A stretch of 64,000 nucleotides of DNA, taken from the NCBI GenBank assembly GCA_916613615.1, contig OU744721.1, positions 54,136,747 to 54,200,746 of the forward strand, given 5' to 3'. The position numbers were made by a program, and so were the translations under genes. Source of the stretch: Steromphala cineraria. Taxonomy: Eukaryota > Mollusca > Gastropoda > Trochida > Trochidae. The notes beneath the pieces were generated by a model. That model was given only the letters and a program-made list of their open reading frames with translations. It had not been told where the DNA came from and did no database searches. This document shows positions 1-12,100 of the stretch, piece after piece (within the stretch, counting starts at the first letter, position 1; the number at the start of each line of letters is the position of its first letter).

Positions 1-272
1 CACACATAATGCATAGGTTTATACCCGGTGTTCGAAATATTAATGAGAAGATCCTAGAAGGCACTGTGCGAAAGAGTGAAGACCTTTGACGGGATACTAA
101 TTGGGAAAAGTCAATCGCTTGACAGCAACATTAACTCCAATGTGAAAAATGTAAATGATCAGGCCTTCATCTGTCGTCATTCAAGATGGTATGATCCACG
201 TTTTGTGACTTTATCCAACTCTTACTTTTGAAATTTTTGAAAGTTTTCCAGCAAGACAGAGTTTTTACTCAC

Positions 273-337
273 CTACTAGGTCAAATGGAAACGCTGATAT
301 GACGCACATACAGAGGAGACGAAGCTTTGCGCTCAAC
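273..337 (-). CDS. Gene 0, signal-peptide exon of a third lectin-EGF receptor paralogue
   Basis: A 65-bp exon reading leftwards, bounded by an acceptor CAG at 340-338 and a donor GTGAGT starting at 272. In the frame of its paralogues it reads LSAKLRLLCMCVISA and then FPFDLV, a hydrophobic signal-peptide core. It aligns base for base in length with exons 26212-26276 and 50471-50535. The remaining exons of this copy would lie left of base 1: bases 1-272 match the intron that follows this exon in gene 1. There is no ATG at the start of the exon. The initiator may be split across the intron (AT|G), since the exon opens with G in all three copies. That split is inference. Confidence 0.72.
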
Positions 338-1530
338 CTGAATTCCACACAAAATTACAAAAAACAGGTTAGCAACATTTGTTAATGTTCCTTACTTGAC
401 CAATGGCCAACGATGTTTATCATCTACCATGAATCTTCTGTTAAACATTAGCTTACATGTTACTGAATGAAACTTGATATCAATTGGCTTCTATATTGAT
501 AAATTGGACAACAAAATTCAATAAGTTGAGTTTTTTAAAATTGACTGATTACATTCGTTCTAAACCTACTTAAAAAGTAGGCCATTGTTCATATAGCCTT
601 TCTCAGTAAGATACGGATGATGTTTCTGAAGTATTCCCAGGTTCTTTACGAAGATGACATGAATTATTTTCACTCTTTACAATTGTTCTTAAACTTATTT
701 TAAAATGTGCGATATTATACACGTGATGTGTGCATCTTGTCAAAGATTGGAGAGGGTGAATGACTGATATTGCAGATGAATTGAATAGAATAATGTACCT
801 GAAGTAATTAACATTAAAAACTTATCTTGGAGATAACCTAGCTTATTACACCAATGAGTAACGTACAACTGATAACAAAGTATCTCATACAACAAAGGTA
901 TCGTATGACCTGTGACATAACAACAAGCCATCAAATTCCAAAGATTAGATAAGATAACCAATGAACTCTCATTTGCGGTCAACTTTTTAAAATCATAACA
1001 AACCTGTTATTTCCGATGTTTTCATGTTTACATGTATATACTATTATATAGTAAGAAAGTACTTTATAAATTAACATATTTGATCTGTTTGCAATATTGA
1101 TTATGAAAATATAACTAACTTAGTTTTAAATAATACATCATTACTGTCAATTGACAGGACATGAAATACTAGACTCATTGGTCAGAAGACGTATCCCTTT
1201 TTCACCGAATTTATTGAAAATTTCTAAGATGGATGTGTCCATACTGTAAACGTAAGTAAAGGTATTATAATCAGTCTTCAAATTGAAATGTGTGTATATT
1301 TGCTGATGATTTAAAAAAAATTAAATTCTACAAACTACAAAATAGTGTTACGAGAAATTTGCATTTTTCCTGCAATCCATTGACAAGTGTTGTCACAATA
1401 TAAACCTGATAGTGAAAGTCATACAGGAAACAAACCATCGTTTGACAGCATGAGAACACTGATGATCACTGGCACTTGACCATAGTCAACTCAATCTCGT
1501 AATGAGGTCATGGACGCCACTCCTATAGAT
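338..1530. other. Upstream flank of gene 0, paralogous to 26277-27500
   Basis: No gene is visible. The stretch aligns in order with the sequence upstream of gene 1 (shared blocks near 380/26330, 600/26510, 800/26740, 1390/27365 and 1500/27470). It ends where the other unit carries the Helitron-like insertion at 27503. A first non-coding or ATG-bearing exon of gene 0 should lie somewhere here but cannot be placed from sequence alone. Confidence 0.6.
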
Positions 1531-3202
1531 CATTATTCTACGAGATCATAGACAGATGGAATCTTTTTGATAAATTTATCTCTATGCTAAATGTAATGTC
1601 AAAAGGTAGACAAATGTCTTGTCACTTATTGAAAAACACATGCTTGAACTTCATACTTCTATTCATAAACAAACATTAGTGCAGCAGGTCTAATATGAAT
1701 ACGGAAAGTAACATGATGACATACAAATCGATAACATGCCAGGTTTTTTTTAACAGTCTTTATTCGGCCCCTAGGTTCATTGTGTAAATTCTAGATGAAT
1801 TTGCTGTTATCTTATGGATTGTTTTAAACGTTTTGTACCGCTAACTATGTTGAACAGCAACAAATTGTAAAAAATATGTTGCTGATATATAATGATAATG
1901 ATAATAATTATAATATTACCTTTTTAAATAAAGTTTTTCTTAATTTATGTAAAAAATCTAACATAAATGTCATGCGACTTTTGCTTTTTACAAGAAACAA
2001 TACAAAGTTGAATCAAAATTGAGAACTTTATGAACTAAATGTGCAGAAGATCTAATTTTGTTTTCAAAACCACTGACGCCCAGTCAATCACAACTCGTGT
2101 TAACCACAATCCATATTTTCTGAATTACCCTTATTAGCATATCACGTGATATTCATAATGTCCGCTGTTTGTAAGATGCTCGGAGCAAACACGCTTGAAG
2201 TCTCGCAGATATTAAATGCAGTCTAGTGCAGCTAGGTTTTTCGATAGGAAGCTTAAGAGAAAATACTTACTTGTCCCAAACGCAGACATGTATTGATAAT
2301 ATGGTTATATCTGTCTTTGCAACAGAACGTAACACGCTACTGTCAAAACCGGACTATTGTATAAGATCATTTTGTCGTCACAAGGAATGAATGCATGGGG
2401 TATGGTTGCACATTTTTTCTGCATTCATCAAAAGATGGTTGCATGTTTTTGAAATCTCTCGACCAATCAGAGTCGCCGAAAAAAGTGTAACAAAACCATT
2501 TTGTAATTATTCTTCATTAACGAATATGAAGAGAATTGAAATAAAATAGCGAGTAACTAAATTGAGTAATCAATATAAGATTTGTTAATTCCCCTCATAT
2601 TCCCAATCGTTGTTTGTTTTAAAAAGTATTGGATTTATAAGCAAAACTTTTTGTCAAACTTCTATCTTTTTCATTCATTTTTCGAAATGATTACAAAACG
2701 TGGTACAGTTTCTTTTGGACTTTTATTTTCAAATCTTAATTTTTCAATAAGAAATTGGCTCTTTACAGTTTTATATTGACCTTTAAATATGAACGAAATC
2801 ATATATACAAAAACAATAATGAGAGCTTTTAAGATACAGGTTGGCTATCCCACCTTTTGATGTCTCTTGCTTACGATTTATATAACTAACTTTATTGAGA
2901 CTCAAGGTTTCACTTCATAATATTATAAAGTTTCATTTCAAATTCTGTTTGACATTTTCATTATTTTTTAATTTCGTTTAATTTAGGGAATTTGTTGTCT
3001 CAGAAATCTCTCCACACACAGGTAGATCAAGTCCTAAACATGTCACCACTTGTGTCTATCTGCATCTGTGGGCAAAGAATGATGATGAGCATTAAATATC
3101 ATTTTGAAATATAATAAAAGTATATCTAACTTACATTATGTCCTCGACCGACTTTATGCTGAGGAGGTGTTGGCAGTTTTCATTAAATCAGTATAACTAA
3201 TG
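1531..3202. other. AT-rich intergenic flank, paralogous to about 34320-35860
   Basis: No gene is recognised. It continues the duplicated flank: block 1600-1730 matches 34370-34830, with a single copy of the element that is a 13-copy minisatellite in the other unit, and block 2540-2960 matches 34930-35720. At 3004-3085 there is a short degenerate copy of the fold-back element also seen at 3530-3860 (CTCTCCACA and AGATCAAGTC motifs). Open frames here are AT-rich shadows. Confidence 0.55.
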
Positions 3203-3484
3203 ATGTCTTCCCAGCATACATGTAGGAGTCAAGCTTTGTCGTGAAGCATTCAAGACTGAAACATTAACAAGGAAGGAAGGAGTCTTTCTAAAATTAACCC
3301 TTCAAGATCATTTATCAGAAGCTGTTTGGTACAGATATATGTCATCCCAGCAAACATGTAAAAGTCAAGCTTTGTCTTGACACGTACAAGAGTGAAACAT
3401 TAACAAGGAAGGAAGGAGCCTTTCTTAAATTAACCAAACACACCCTTCAAGATCAATTATCAGAAGCTGTTTGGTACAGATATG
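3203..3484. repeat. Tandem duplication, about 140 bp x 2
   Basis: Two adjacent copies begin with ATGTC-TCCCAGCA at 3203 and 3339. Both contain the phrase AACATTAACAAGGAAGGAAG, and both end near GAAGCTGTTTGGTACAGATA. The paralogous flank at about 35860-36000 has a single copy, so the duplication is specific to this unit. Confidence 0.8.
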
Positions 3485-3529
3485 GTATTTTATATCCGCA
3501 TATTGACATTGGTGACTTCTTATGTCAAA

Positions 3530-3860
3530 ACATTCTCTCCGCACAGAGGCAGATCAAGTCATGTTGATTGAGCCTCTGTTCTGAATGGACCGAATCCGTG
3601 GGTTTCCCTTGGCGGAAACAAATTGCAACAAAACCCATTTGAATTTATTAAACAAATGAAAACGCTTCTTGCATGGAAATGGGGGAGGGGCTTCAAGCCT
3701 AATGACGTTGCCATGATTCAGTAGCCAAAATGATGATCATAGAACAGCGTGGCTTATTTCACAATCAACTTTGATTGCCTCCAATGAGGCATTTCCTATT
3801 CTGCACCATAAATTTTGGCCATTTCAACATGACTTGATCTGCCCCTGTGGAGAGAGAATG
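3530..3860. mobile_element. Fold-back MITE, hAT-like 8-bp target duplication
   Basis: A 331-bp element with imperfect terminal inverted repeats of about 40 bp: left CATTCTCTCCGCACAGAGGC at 3531 and, inverted, CATTCTCTCTCCACAGGGGC at the right end. It is flanked by ATGTCAAA at 3522-3529 and 3861-3868. The paralogous flank at 36057-36072 has one uninterrupted ATGTCAAA followed by CTGACC, which is the empty site. It encodes nothing. Partial relatives lie at 3004, 53769 and 60950. Confidence 0.85.
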
Positions 3861-3868
3861 ATGTCAAA

Positions 3869-5929
3869 CTGACCAGGATTGGAACTACTAGAGGTGGACA
3901 AAACTTCAAGGAACACATCAAGCCAAGCCAACTTATTTTTGATTAGGTTTTTCTAAGAGTTTTATTTCATCATATATTGAAAATACTATGAACACTGAAG
4001 TACACTTTAAAAATAATTGATACATACAAAAATTATATGGATTTTAATTTCACTTTCACTGCTTTTTCTGTACTGTACCAACAACCAATCCATATGAATA
4101 TGTATGTTACCTCTCACTTAATGGAGACAGATTTCCCAAATAAATATTTTTAAGTACTGGGTAAACCCTCTCATATAACAATACAACTTATAATTAAATA
4201 ATAAAAATCGATGCATAAAACGCATTTCCAATCACAGTGCTAGAGAAGTAGTAGCGTTGAAATGATGAGCTGAGTAAATCTAATTGGGTGTAGCTAAAGA
4301 GTTACATGTCTTTAAAGGCAATAATTTATTCAAACAAATCATTATGAAATATGTTTGATTTCACATATAAGACACTTTTTATATGGATTGATGTTTATAT
4401 AAATCAAAAGGGATGATAAAACTAAAATACATATATGTGAAAGACCAAAGGAAAGTTTATTAAACTTGTTCTTTTGATAAGGATTATAACTTTATTTTTT
4501 CTATTTCACTCGGATATACTTTATTGGATTGTATGTTAGTATTTTGAATTTGTTCCAAATTGCATAGGTTTGTAGTAATGGAAGGGTCGTATTTCATAAT
4601 CATGACAGATGTCGCTGCTTCGGTTTACAGGTTTTCAATGCAAGGTAGAAAATAAGTAAGTTTTCCAGTATCCTATGCATATTTTGCATATGTTTTTTCC
4701 TGCCAATGGTGCTATTTGATGTTTTCGGGCCTTTTAAAGCTATAAAGTGCAAGTTGGAGTTATGGTTACGCAATGGGTAAAAATAACATCTACCTCTACG
4801 TCTTATAACTTGTTTATGTCGAATTCGATGACACTTGTTTTAAGGTTATACAGTTTTTTAAAGAGCTTTTACTATTTTTTACAATAGTTACAATTGCCAT
4901 TTTTTTACATTACGTTCTTAATACGTGCGTTTAAAATATTTTATATTGTTATGTTTTTTTTTCACTGAGTTGATTAATCCAAATAATTCATTAACGAATA
5001 AGAATACAAATGTGATAAAAATAATGTGTCGAAATTACTTTTAAAAGCTTTGGTCAATTGGTCCGTCATGCAAGAGTAAGCTATCATATTGTAAACTTTG
5101 GTATTTATATGAGAGTTTTGGGCTAAATTGGTTACAGAAAATCTGTTGAATAATACACTAAATATAGCACTAACACTAAGGATTCAGCATTAATATCTTT
5201 AAGAGATGTTTTTGCAAACACTACAAATGTCGTTCTAAAAACGTGTATAGAAATGCCTAAAATGAATAAGATTGTATTGTCTCAACTGGCTGTTTTATAT
5301 TGATAAACAAAAATATGTGAACATGTGATAAAATGGAAGGTTACTAGCATGGGTGATCTACGCATGGAAAGCATATGTCATAAACGTAATAGCACATAAT
5401 ACTTCAGATGATTTTCCATACAAATACTGCAATGAATGCGTTAGCAGCTTCTGGTATTCTACATGTACAATATAACGATTACCATTACTTTCATGATAAA
5501 GAAGACTTATAATATAACATGGTCTCTGTTTCTTTTATCAAACAGGATAAAACAAGAGTTTTAAAAAATTGGGTTCAAAGAAACCTAATTGCCTAATTGG
5601 TGTTATTTTTCTTTTTTTCTGAAGAAGGAGCTTCACACAATTCGAATGTAATTTTAACATTGTTCATTTTTTAGTGCAAACACACAAATCGACATTCAAT
5701 TTTTATAAATTCGCACCATTTATAAAATGGAACGGTGGAGTGATATGAATCCTGTTTTATCCTTAGAACGGGTAACACTGCGACACGTGAAATAAGTCTA
5801 ATCTGGAAACAAACTGAATGTTGGAAAATTGGTCTATGTTCATTATAAGAGAACAGGCTGCACTAAGATATGCTAAATGAAGCGCGCACTATGATAATAT
5901 CCCTTCGAGAAAAAACAGATCAGAGTAAA
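3869..5929. other. AT-rich flank without a recognisable gene
   Basis: Blocks around 4730-5560 align with 36860-37560 in the second duplicated unit, including short shared phrases such as GTAAGTTGGA-like and CATGATAAAAC-like tracts. No ORF with recognisable similarity, RNA gene or TIR pair was found. Several homopolymer T runs are present. Confidence 0.5.
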
Positions 5930-6656
5930 CTACATTTCTACATTCTGTGTAGGTGTTTGCTTTATGTATCTGATAATTGTAATTTAACTTAGGTTTCAGT
6001 TCTGCAAGAGTAGGTAACCTCTTTTCTGGAGTAAATATATTCCTTTGTTAAGATAAATAGGAAATTGAGGACATCGTTCCTTCTTTCCTTGAATCCCAGA
6101 ATTATTGTTTCTATATTTAGATCCAAATGGGTGCCAGTTTCTTTTTCAATCCATTGTAGTAGATCCTGCCACAGCTTTTTGACACATTAGATTCTATTTC
6201 AACATTACAAAATGTACACAATGGTGATTCTATAACTTTTTATTTATACAAATCTTTATTTGTTATCAAGATTCTATGAGTAATACGGTATTGAAACAAT
6301 CTATGTTTAACGCAAACTGATGCTCTAAATGGCATATTGTTAATTGTTTTCCATACATCTGATTCTAATTCTACATTTAGTTCTTTTTCACATTTGTTTT
6401 GGTAGAGAAGTTTTGGGTAAGATAGTTCATTACCTAGAAGTCTGTTATAGAATATACTACATCCCTTCTCAGCTTTATATAGTATTTCAAGATTTGGAGG
6501 TATAAAGGGTTGTTCCTGTTTGCTGATGTTGATTAATTGTTGTTTGGAATATGTTCTCAACGAAGATAGTAGTCCTGCATATTCAAGAAAATTTGATTTG
6601 ATTTTGAATCTTTCCACGAAATCATTGCATGATAAAAAGTAAACTGCCTTATGCAT
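5930..6656 (-). pseudogene. 3' fragment of an L1-like LINE ORF2 (degenerate)
   Basis: The minus-strand frame 6656-6240 encodes 138 residues that follow the C-terminal part of the ORF2 at 28610-30973. Shared landmarks are KSNFLEYAGLL against KTNFLEFNGLI, PFIPPNLEILYKAEKGC against PFIPDSLKILFKSTKGC, and FQYRITHRILITNK against FQYRIIHRILTTNK. Beyond a stop at 6240 the similarity continues into the CTFC zinc-ribbon area and a KERRNDVLN segment near 6070, in other frames. It ends near 5930, where the 3' untranslated part still resembles 28655. It is a 5'-truncated, frameshifted relic of the same LINE family as the near-complete copy at 28402-34062. Confidence 0.8.
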
Positions 6657-7386
6657 AACGTTGTGTCATGATGGCCGCCATTTGCAGGCGTATCTTCCTC
6701 AAGACATTCGAAACACACAATTAACATGTTTTCTTCATCCACATCAAGTTTATTACAAAAGGTAGGACATGGCTCTATTACTTCAGCAGGCTTCGATTTC
6801 ATTTGTTAGTATAGATTATACTTTTGACCATTCAAACACTTAAAAGTAAAGAATATAATACTTGCGCCTCTAGGTAAGAAACAAACAGTCAAGATTATAG
6901 GGAATACATAGTAATTTAAAGACATTTCCAACACAATTTATATACAGACAATGAATGTGTTCTTAGAAGACTGATTTCCAAAGGATACACAGTTATATAC
7001 AGGTCCTGACATTAAGGAAAAGTCAGGAATACAAAAATGTTATGGAATAGAGCTACATGAAGTTATTACGATAGGTCAAAACGTTGAGAAATAAGGAGTG
7101 ATTTGAAGGAATCCCACAAATCATTATGTATATGAAGGGGTTTTATATCAGTTGTTATTGAAATATCTTTACAGTTTCTATCCATTATTGATTCTAGTCA
7201 TTATCATCAAGAAGAAGATAATGTGTTAAGATGAATGAACCTTATACGTTTTTCCAATTTATACTCATGTAAACGAAATATGGGATCAACTGCAAATTTG
7301 GGTTGGGTTCATATACAAGAAACGTAGTGACTACACATACTAGTATGTCTATTGGCATGAATGATTTCATAACGTGATTCATTTAA
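6657..7386. other. Flank downstream of gene 1, paralogous to 38520-38850 in part
   Basis: From about 6815 to 7120 the sequence matches the flank downstream of gene 2 (TTTGACCATTCAAACAC, then CAGTTATATACAG and GTCAGGAATACAA motifs). An 81-codon minus frame at 6802-6557 runs into the LINE fragment; its N-terminal part is unassigned and probably non-coding. Confidence 0.5.
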
Positions 7387-7737
7387 GGGGCAGTAGCACG
7401 TTTTTAGGGGGATCATAAGGTGATGTCAAATGAAAATTAATGGTTCAAGTTGAAAGACAATGCATTTAAACTAAATGGAGCAGTAATTTTTCAAATATAG
7501 AATGTAAGGTTGAACCATGCGATTCCTTTTTCTTACACTAAATGAATTAAAGGTGTTCACACAAAATAGCCGCCCATTGATTTTAGGTGAATCTTCATAC
7601 TTTGTCCTCTGACTATGGATAATTGAATTGTGTTATGAGATTTTTGACACAATCAAAATAATACATTTAGCATTAACGTACAATTATTAGTGAAAATTAT
7701 AAATTATAAAATTATCAAAAAACGTGCTACTGCCCCT
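7387..7737. mobile_element. TTAA-flanked MITE with 15-20 bp TIRs
   Basis: TTAA at 7383-7386 precedes GGGGCAGTAGCACGTTTTT. The right end is the inverse, AAAACGTGCTACTGCCCCT, followed by TTAA at 7738-7741. This is the terminal pattern of piggyBac-type non-autonomous elements, which target TTAA. No coding capacity. Relatives are at about 36770-36859 (right end only) and 50051-50330. Confidence 0.8.
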
Positions 7738-7944
7738 TTAAAGTCACAGGTCTTAACATATAACAGACAAATGCTCATGGACTGTAATATACCATGCATG
7801 TTTCATCACAAGAAATTAAGAAAAGATTTATCTGCGGGTTAAACAGGAGCATTATATGCACATGAAACCATGCACTTGTTTTACATGACACTTAAGAAGC
7901 ATGTGAATGGAAACAGGTCATTTGCACCATTTTCATTGTACAGT

Positions 7945-8545
7945 ACGTCAGTGGCAATGCTACTGTCAGGGCAATAGGATTGCTCCAATATCCGGAATTG
8001 ACCTTGTGCATGAACATTTTAATGCCAGCGACTGGCCAGCGAGGCGAAGGACTAATTTGTTGTCACCTCGACTCTACCACAGATAATTGTCCAGCTAATT
8101 CTCTTCATTTACAGTTAAGAAATGCAAAAAGCGTTAATGTCAGTGAACAGACAATTCGCAACCGATTAAGGGCTGCAAGGATCCATAACAGACGTCCTGG
8201 TGTCAGACTGGTGCTCCGCAAACGTCACAGAACTGCATGTGAAGCTTGGTGCAGGGCTCATCTGAGATGAAATCGTTACTAGAAGTCAAGAGTACTGTTT
8301 TCGGACAAGTCCTGGTCCACGATTCAATTCACTGAAGGATGTGGAAGGGTCTTTAAAAGACCTGAGGAATGACGTTACCCTCAGTGAACATGACAGGTTT
8401 GAGAGGGGCTCCGTTGTGGTGTTGGTTGCCTTCAATCGTCAGAACAGGACCCCTCTTTATCACATTCGAGGGCAATCTCACAGGTTTGAGGTACAGAGAC
8501 GAGATTCTTTGACCCCTGCTTGTTCCAGCACTTAACGTCTTTGGA
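7945..8545 (+). pseudogene. Tc1/mariner-type transposase relic
   Basis: The plus-strand frame 7980-8270 contains VSEQTIRNRLRAARIHNRRP followed by RKRHRTACEAWCRAHL, the helix-turn-helix and linker region typical of Tc1-like transposases, whose usual next residues are RW. The frame closes at 8270. Further Tc1 landmarks follow in shifted frames: VLFSD-like codons near 8295, RTPLYHIRGQ at 8441-8470, and a GLRYRDEIL-like segment near 8490. The DDE catalytic core is therefore broken by frameshifts and stops, and no intact ends were identified. It lies 3' of gene 1 and is an old insertion with no expected function. Confidence 0.78.
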
Positions 8546-8938
8546 CCTTAAGCGTTATACTGAATGAAAACTCACTACTTCATCAAGCACGTGTTTTAAA
8601 AGGATTTCTTCAGAAAAGTGTTTAGATGATGGCATAGCCTGCATATTCCACTGTACTTGCTCCAATAGATCATGTATGATGATAACCTTGGAAGGCGTGT
8701 CCATCAGAATCCCCCTCCGCCAGTAAATGCTGATCAGATCCTGAGGCAATTAATACCTCAAGTTCATTGTTAATAACAGTTCCAATATTTCATTGAATGA
8801 GTACAGTATACTTTTTCTCATTCAAAATGAAATAAAACCAAAACTTGTTTAATTTAAAGCAGTTATAATTATTTACATACAAAACTTTTCACACAGAGTT
8901 GAGGTCTAAAATACAAAATGTGATGACTTAACAGTAGT
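8546..8938 (-). other. Probable 3' UTR and downstream flank of gene 1
   Basis: Minus-strand sequence just after the tail-exon stop codon. It is AT-rich with no recognised gene. The plus-strand phrase AATAAAACC near 8830 is on the wrong strand for gene 1, so no polyadenylation site is assigned. Confidence 0.4.
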
Positions 8939-9119
8939 TCAAATATTTTCATAAATTGCGGGTTGGATGACGTCATAGTTTTCTGTAGCTGCAAATGTGC
9001 TGCTACTGCGGGTTGGAATCTCATAGAGATTTTCTTGTTGCCTGGTGACGCCACTCATCTGAACCTGGTCACGTGACACCTGAACAGGATGTTCGACTGT
9101 CTTCCTCACCCACTGCAGC
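8939..9119 (-). CDS. Gene 1, cytoplasmic-tail exon
   Basis: 181 bp with acceptor AATACAG at 9126-9120 and stop TGA at 8941-8939. It starts LQWVRKTVEHPVQVSRDQVQ and ends ENLYEIP...ENYDVIQPAIYENI (three aligned motifs: YEIP, YDVI, YENI). The paralogous exon 39377-39533 has HPYLIP, TYDVIQ and EYENI at the same places. YxxP, YxxI and YxN are known SH2-docking patterns, so phosphotyrosine signalling is a reasonable inference. It is 12.6 kb from the TM exon. Confidence 0.82.
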
Positions 9120-12100
9120 CTGTATTGTTAGAGAAGGACGTGCTGTTAAACTAGTTTAACGAACAAAATGTGACAAATGAAAACATTTAATAAGGCTCGA
9201 CCAAAACACAAAACTAATGGATAAAGTAGATGCATTTGTACTATATCTCATGCTTCGGATCTATCTTGACTCGAGTACAAATGTAATGAGTCAGAGACAA
9301 ATCTATCTCGACTTGAGTACTGAGTCAGAAACGGCTCTGTCTTGAATCGAGTACTGAGTCAGAAACGAATATATTTCTATTCTATAACTGGATAATAGTA
9401 GACCCTCTGTTCTATTGAGTGCAACTGAATAGAAAGTTTGTCTTTATGTAAGAAGCAAATACAAATAATTATACTATATCAATTATCAGAATATTCAAAA
9501 ACCTGTTATTTCAAACTAATACTTTGTGGTATGTATCGCATCAGGATGACAGAATGAATCCTTATTCATTTTTACAAGATAAGGCGTTTGTTCCCTAAAA
9601 AATTAGATGTTTGAGAGATAATGCTTCAAATCATGACGGAAAAAAGCCACTTTCTTTAGGATACTCCAACATTTTTTTAGACAATCCTGTTTTCTATAAA
9701 GCAGTAAATAGAACCGCATGAATATTCAATTGTTTAAGCAGCAAAATATTATGTTATCAAAATATTGATCTAAATCTCAAATGACAAAAAATATTGCAAA
9801 AAGCCCTAAAAAGTCTTTAATCTCCACGTCGAAACGAACGGGCACCAGCAACTTTTTAGAATATTCCTTGACACAATTATAATAATTTGTATTTAAACAC
9901 TATTTTATCGGTAATTTACTTCAAATATAAGCAAAACAGGTAGCATAAACCTTTAAAACTGAGAGAAATTTGTTAATTCCAATATGTTCTTTGTCCATGT
10001 CACGTGACCATATCAAACATAATGATTGGATTAGATACACAGAACAGTATGGATCTCAGCACATGTTTAGAACTCTGGAGTTAGAACAACTGAAAATTGT
10101 AGAAATTTACTTTTCACGTGGAATATTGGCTCAAAAATCTGCGTGAAGATAGAAAAAACCCTCCAAATTACCCAGAACACCCTAACTCAATGTTCACCAA
10201 AAGTGGAGATAGAACACTGGTTCTCATGTGACTTGTTGGTATAGGGGCTGAAAGTCTCGTTCCGTACGACCTTCACCTTTGACTTCCGGGGAATGACTAA
10301 ACAGCTCCGTGCTTGACGCGCGGCTGCGCAAAGCTGCGCTTTGATGCGTTATAACGCGACACGGTTCCCAGTCTCTGGTAGCTGCGCTATGTTTTATCGT
10401 AGACTTATGATAATAGTTCTATCTTTATTCATCAATAAACAATGGCTTATTGTTTTTTCTTTTAGATGTAATCACATTAGCAGTGAACACTTATGCCATT
10501 TTAATTGATTTTCTGCAAGTTTTGTTTACAGTCACTTTGCACTTTGTTAAAATTCCGATGTTTCTGACGTGTTTTCTAACACTATTTTACACATATTCTA
10601 AATAACGCTTAGTCTACTATTTCGATTTAACACACTTAAACGGAATAACTATAGTCCGAATTGGCTTACAAATGTATTTATCTCATGTATAAGTTTTTTT
10701 TAAAATTTCTATATGTATAAGAATCGATTCATTTTAATAAAGTTTTAAGTTTTAATTCATCCATCAATTTTTTTTATATACGATGTTCTTTCGGTCACTT
10801 TTTATCAGGGCCCAGATCAATCACCCAGTTCCACTGAGGCAATTTTTTTTTTCTATGTAAAGAGATTTAGTTGGAAACTACCCCCTGACAGTAAAATATT
10901 TTCATATTTATTGTAACATGCACATATTATAGTACGTTTTTGATTAAACGTCATTATTTTTACTTACCGTAGACAAGTGACATTAGCCTTGTTAGCCATA
11001 TAACATGTAATCGACTCATTCCCACAGAAGTAATGAAAACATCATTACGCAGATCAATCAGAGTTACCCGCCCGTCACTAGTCCACTGTGTGGCGTGACC
11101 TGTCATCCAATTAGAATCATTCACATTACCTAGGAGTCCCAATTAACGACGGATGCGTAAGAGGGGAGGCGGGACGGGTATGACGACGGTCACTTGTCTA
11201 CGGTAAGTAAAAATAATGACGTTTAATCAAAAACGTACTATTATTTAGTTACTAACCTCCGACAAGTGACCTTAGCCTGATACCACTGTAGGAGGCGGGT
11301 AGAATTCGTCGCATAGCGGTAACTCTCAAGATTGCTCTGATGATCGGCGACCTAGCGAGCGGCCGTTCTAATGAGGATTAATTGTCTGACCTCTCGCGGT
11401 CGACGATCCCTAATTAAAACACCACAAAACCACTATAACCATTCAACAAGCAAGTTTATTAAATGGGTTAAGAGCCCCTCTCAACTCGTGAGGCCCCGTT
11501 AGCGTGGATGGTTGCGCCCCCTGGCAGGGGGGGCCCCCGTGGTTCGCTGCTGGGCAAAGACCTGCGCCCTCAGACGGGCTACGCCCTCCAGGTCCTCCGT
11601 GGAGACATCGCGCAGGTAATGGTTGGCGAACACCAAGCCCGACTTCCAGAAACAGCCGGCCATGATGTCCGCCACTGACAAGTTGCTGTGCAGTGCCATA
11701 GTCGCCGATATGGCCCTGATCTCATGCGGGTTGGTCCGCGCCGGCGCCGGCAGTCCAGCCGCCTTGTAGGCGTCCACTACTGCCGACCTGAGATAAACTC
11801 CCAGCTGCCTCTTGTCCAACTCCTTTGAGCTTGTCTGGGAGTGAGGCAAGAAGAGCCTGCGCCTCCCCTGTCTCAGCGTGCGCGTCTTTTCCACGTAGAT
11901 GCGCAGAGCGCGTACCGGACAGAGGAGGCGTTCCTGTTCGTCCGTGGGCTCGATAGCCGAGGAGATTGACGGCAGTGTGAACGTCCGTCCACGCTCGTCA
12001 GCGCCCTGGTTCTTACACAAGAACTCCGGTGCTAGACCCAAAGTCGCTGACCCTCCATCTCTCACCTCAAACCTGAGCAAATCAGCTTGCAGCGCGTGCA

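Noticed and set aside
6557..6802. 81-codon minus-strand ORF next to the LINE fragment
   Set aside because: Overlaps the LINE relic in another frame; no conserved counterpart in the second unit.
8869..9054. 61-codon ORF over the tail exon
   Set aside because: Wrong frame; the correct frame is set by the TM exon join and is conserved in gene 2.
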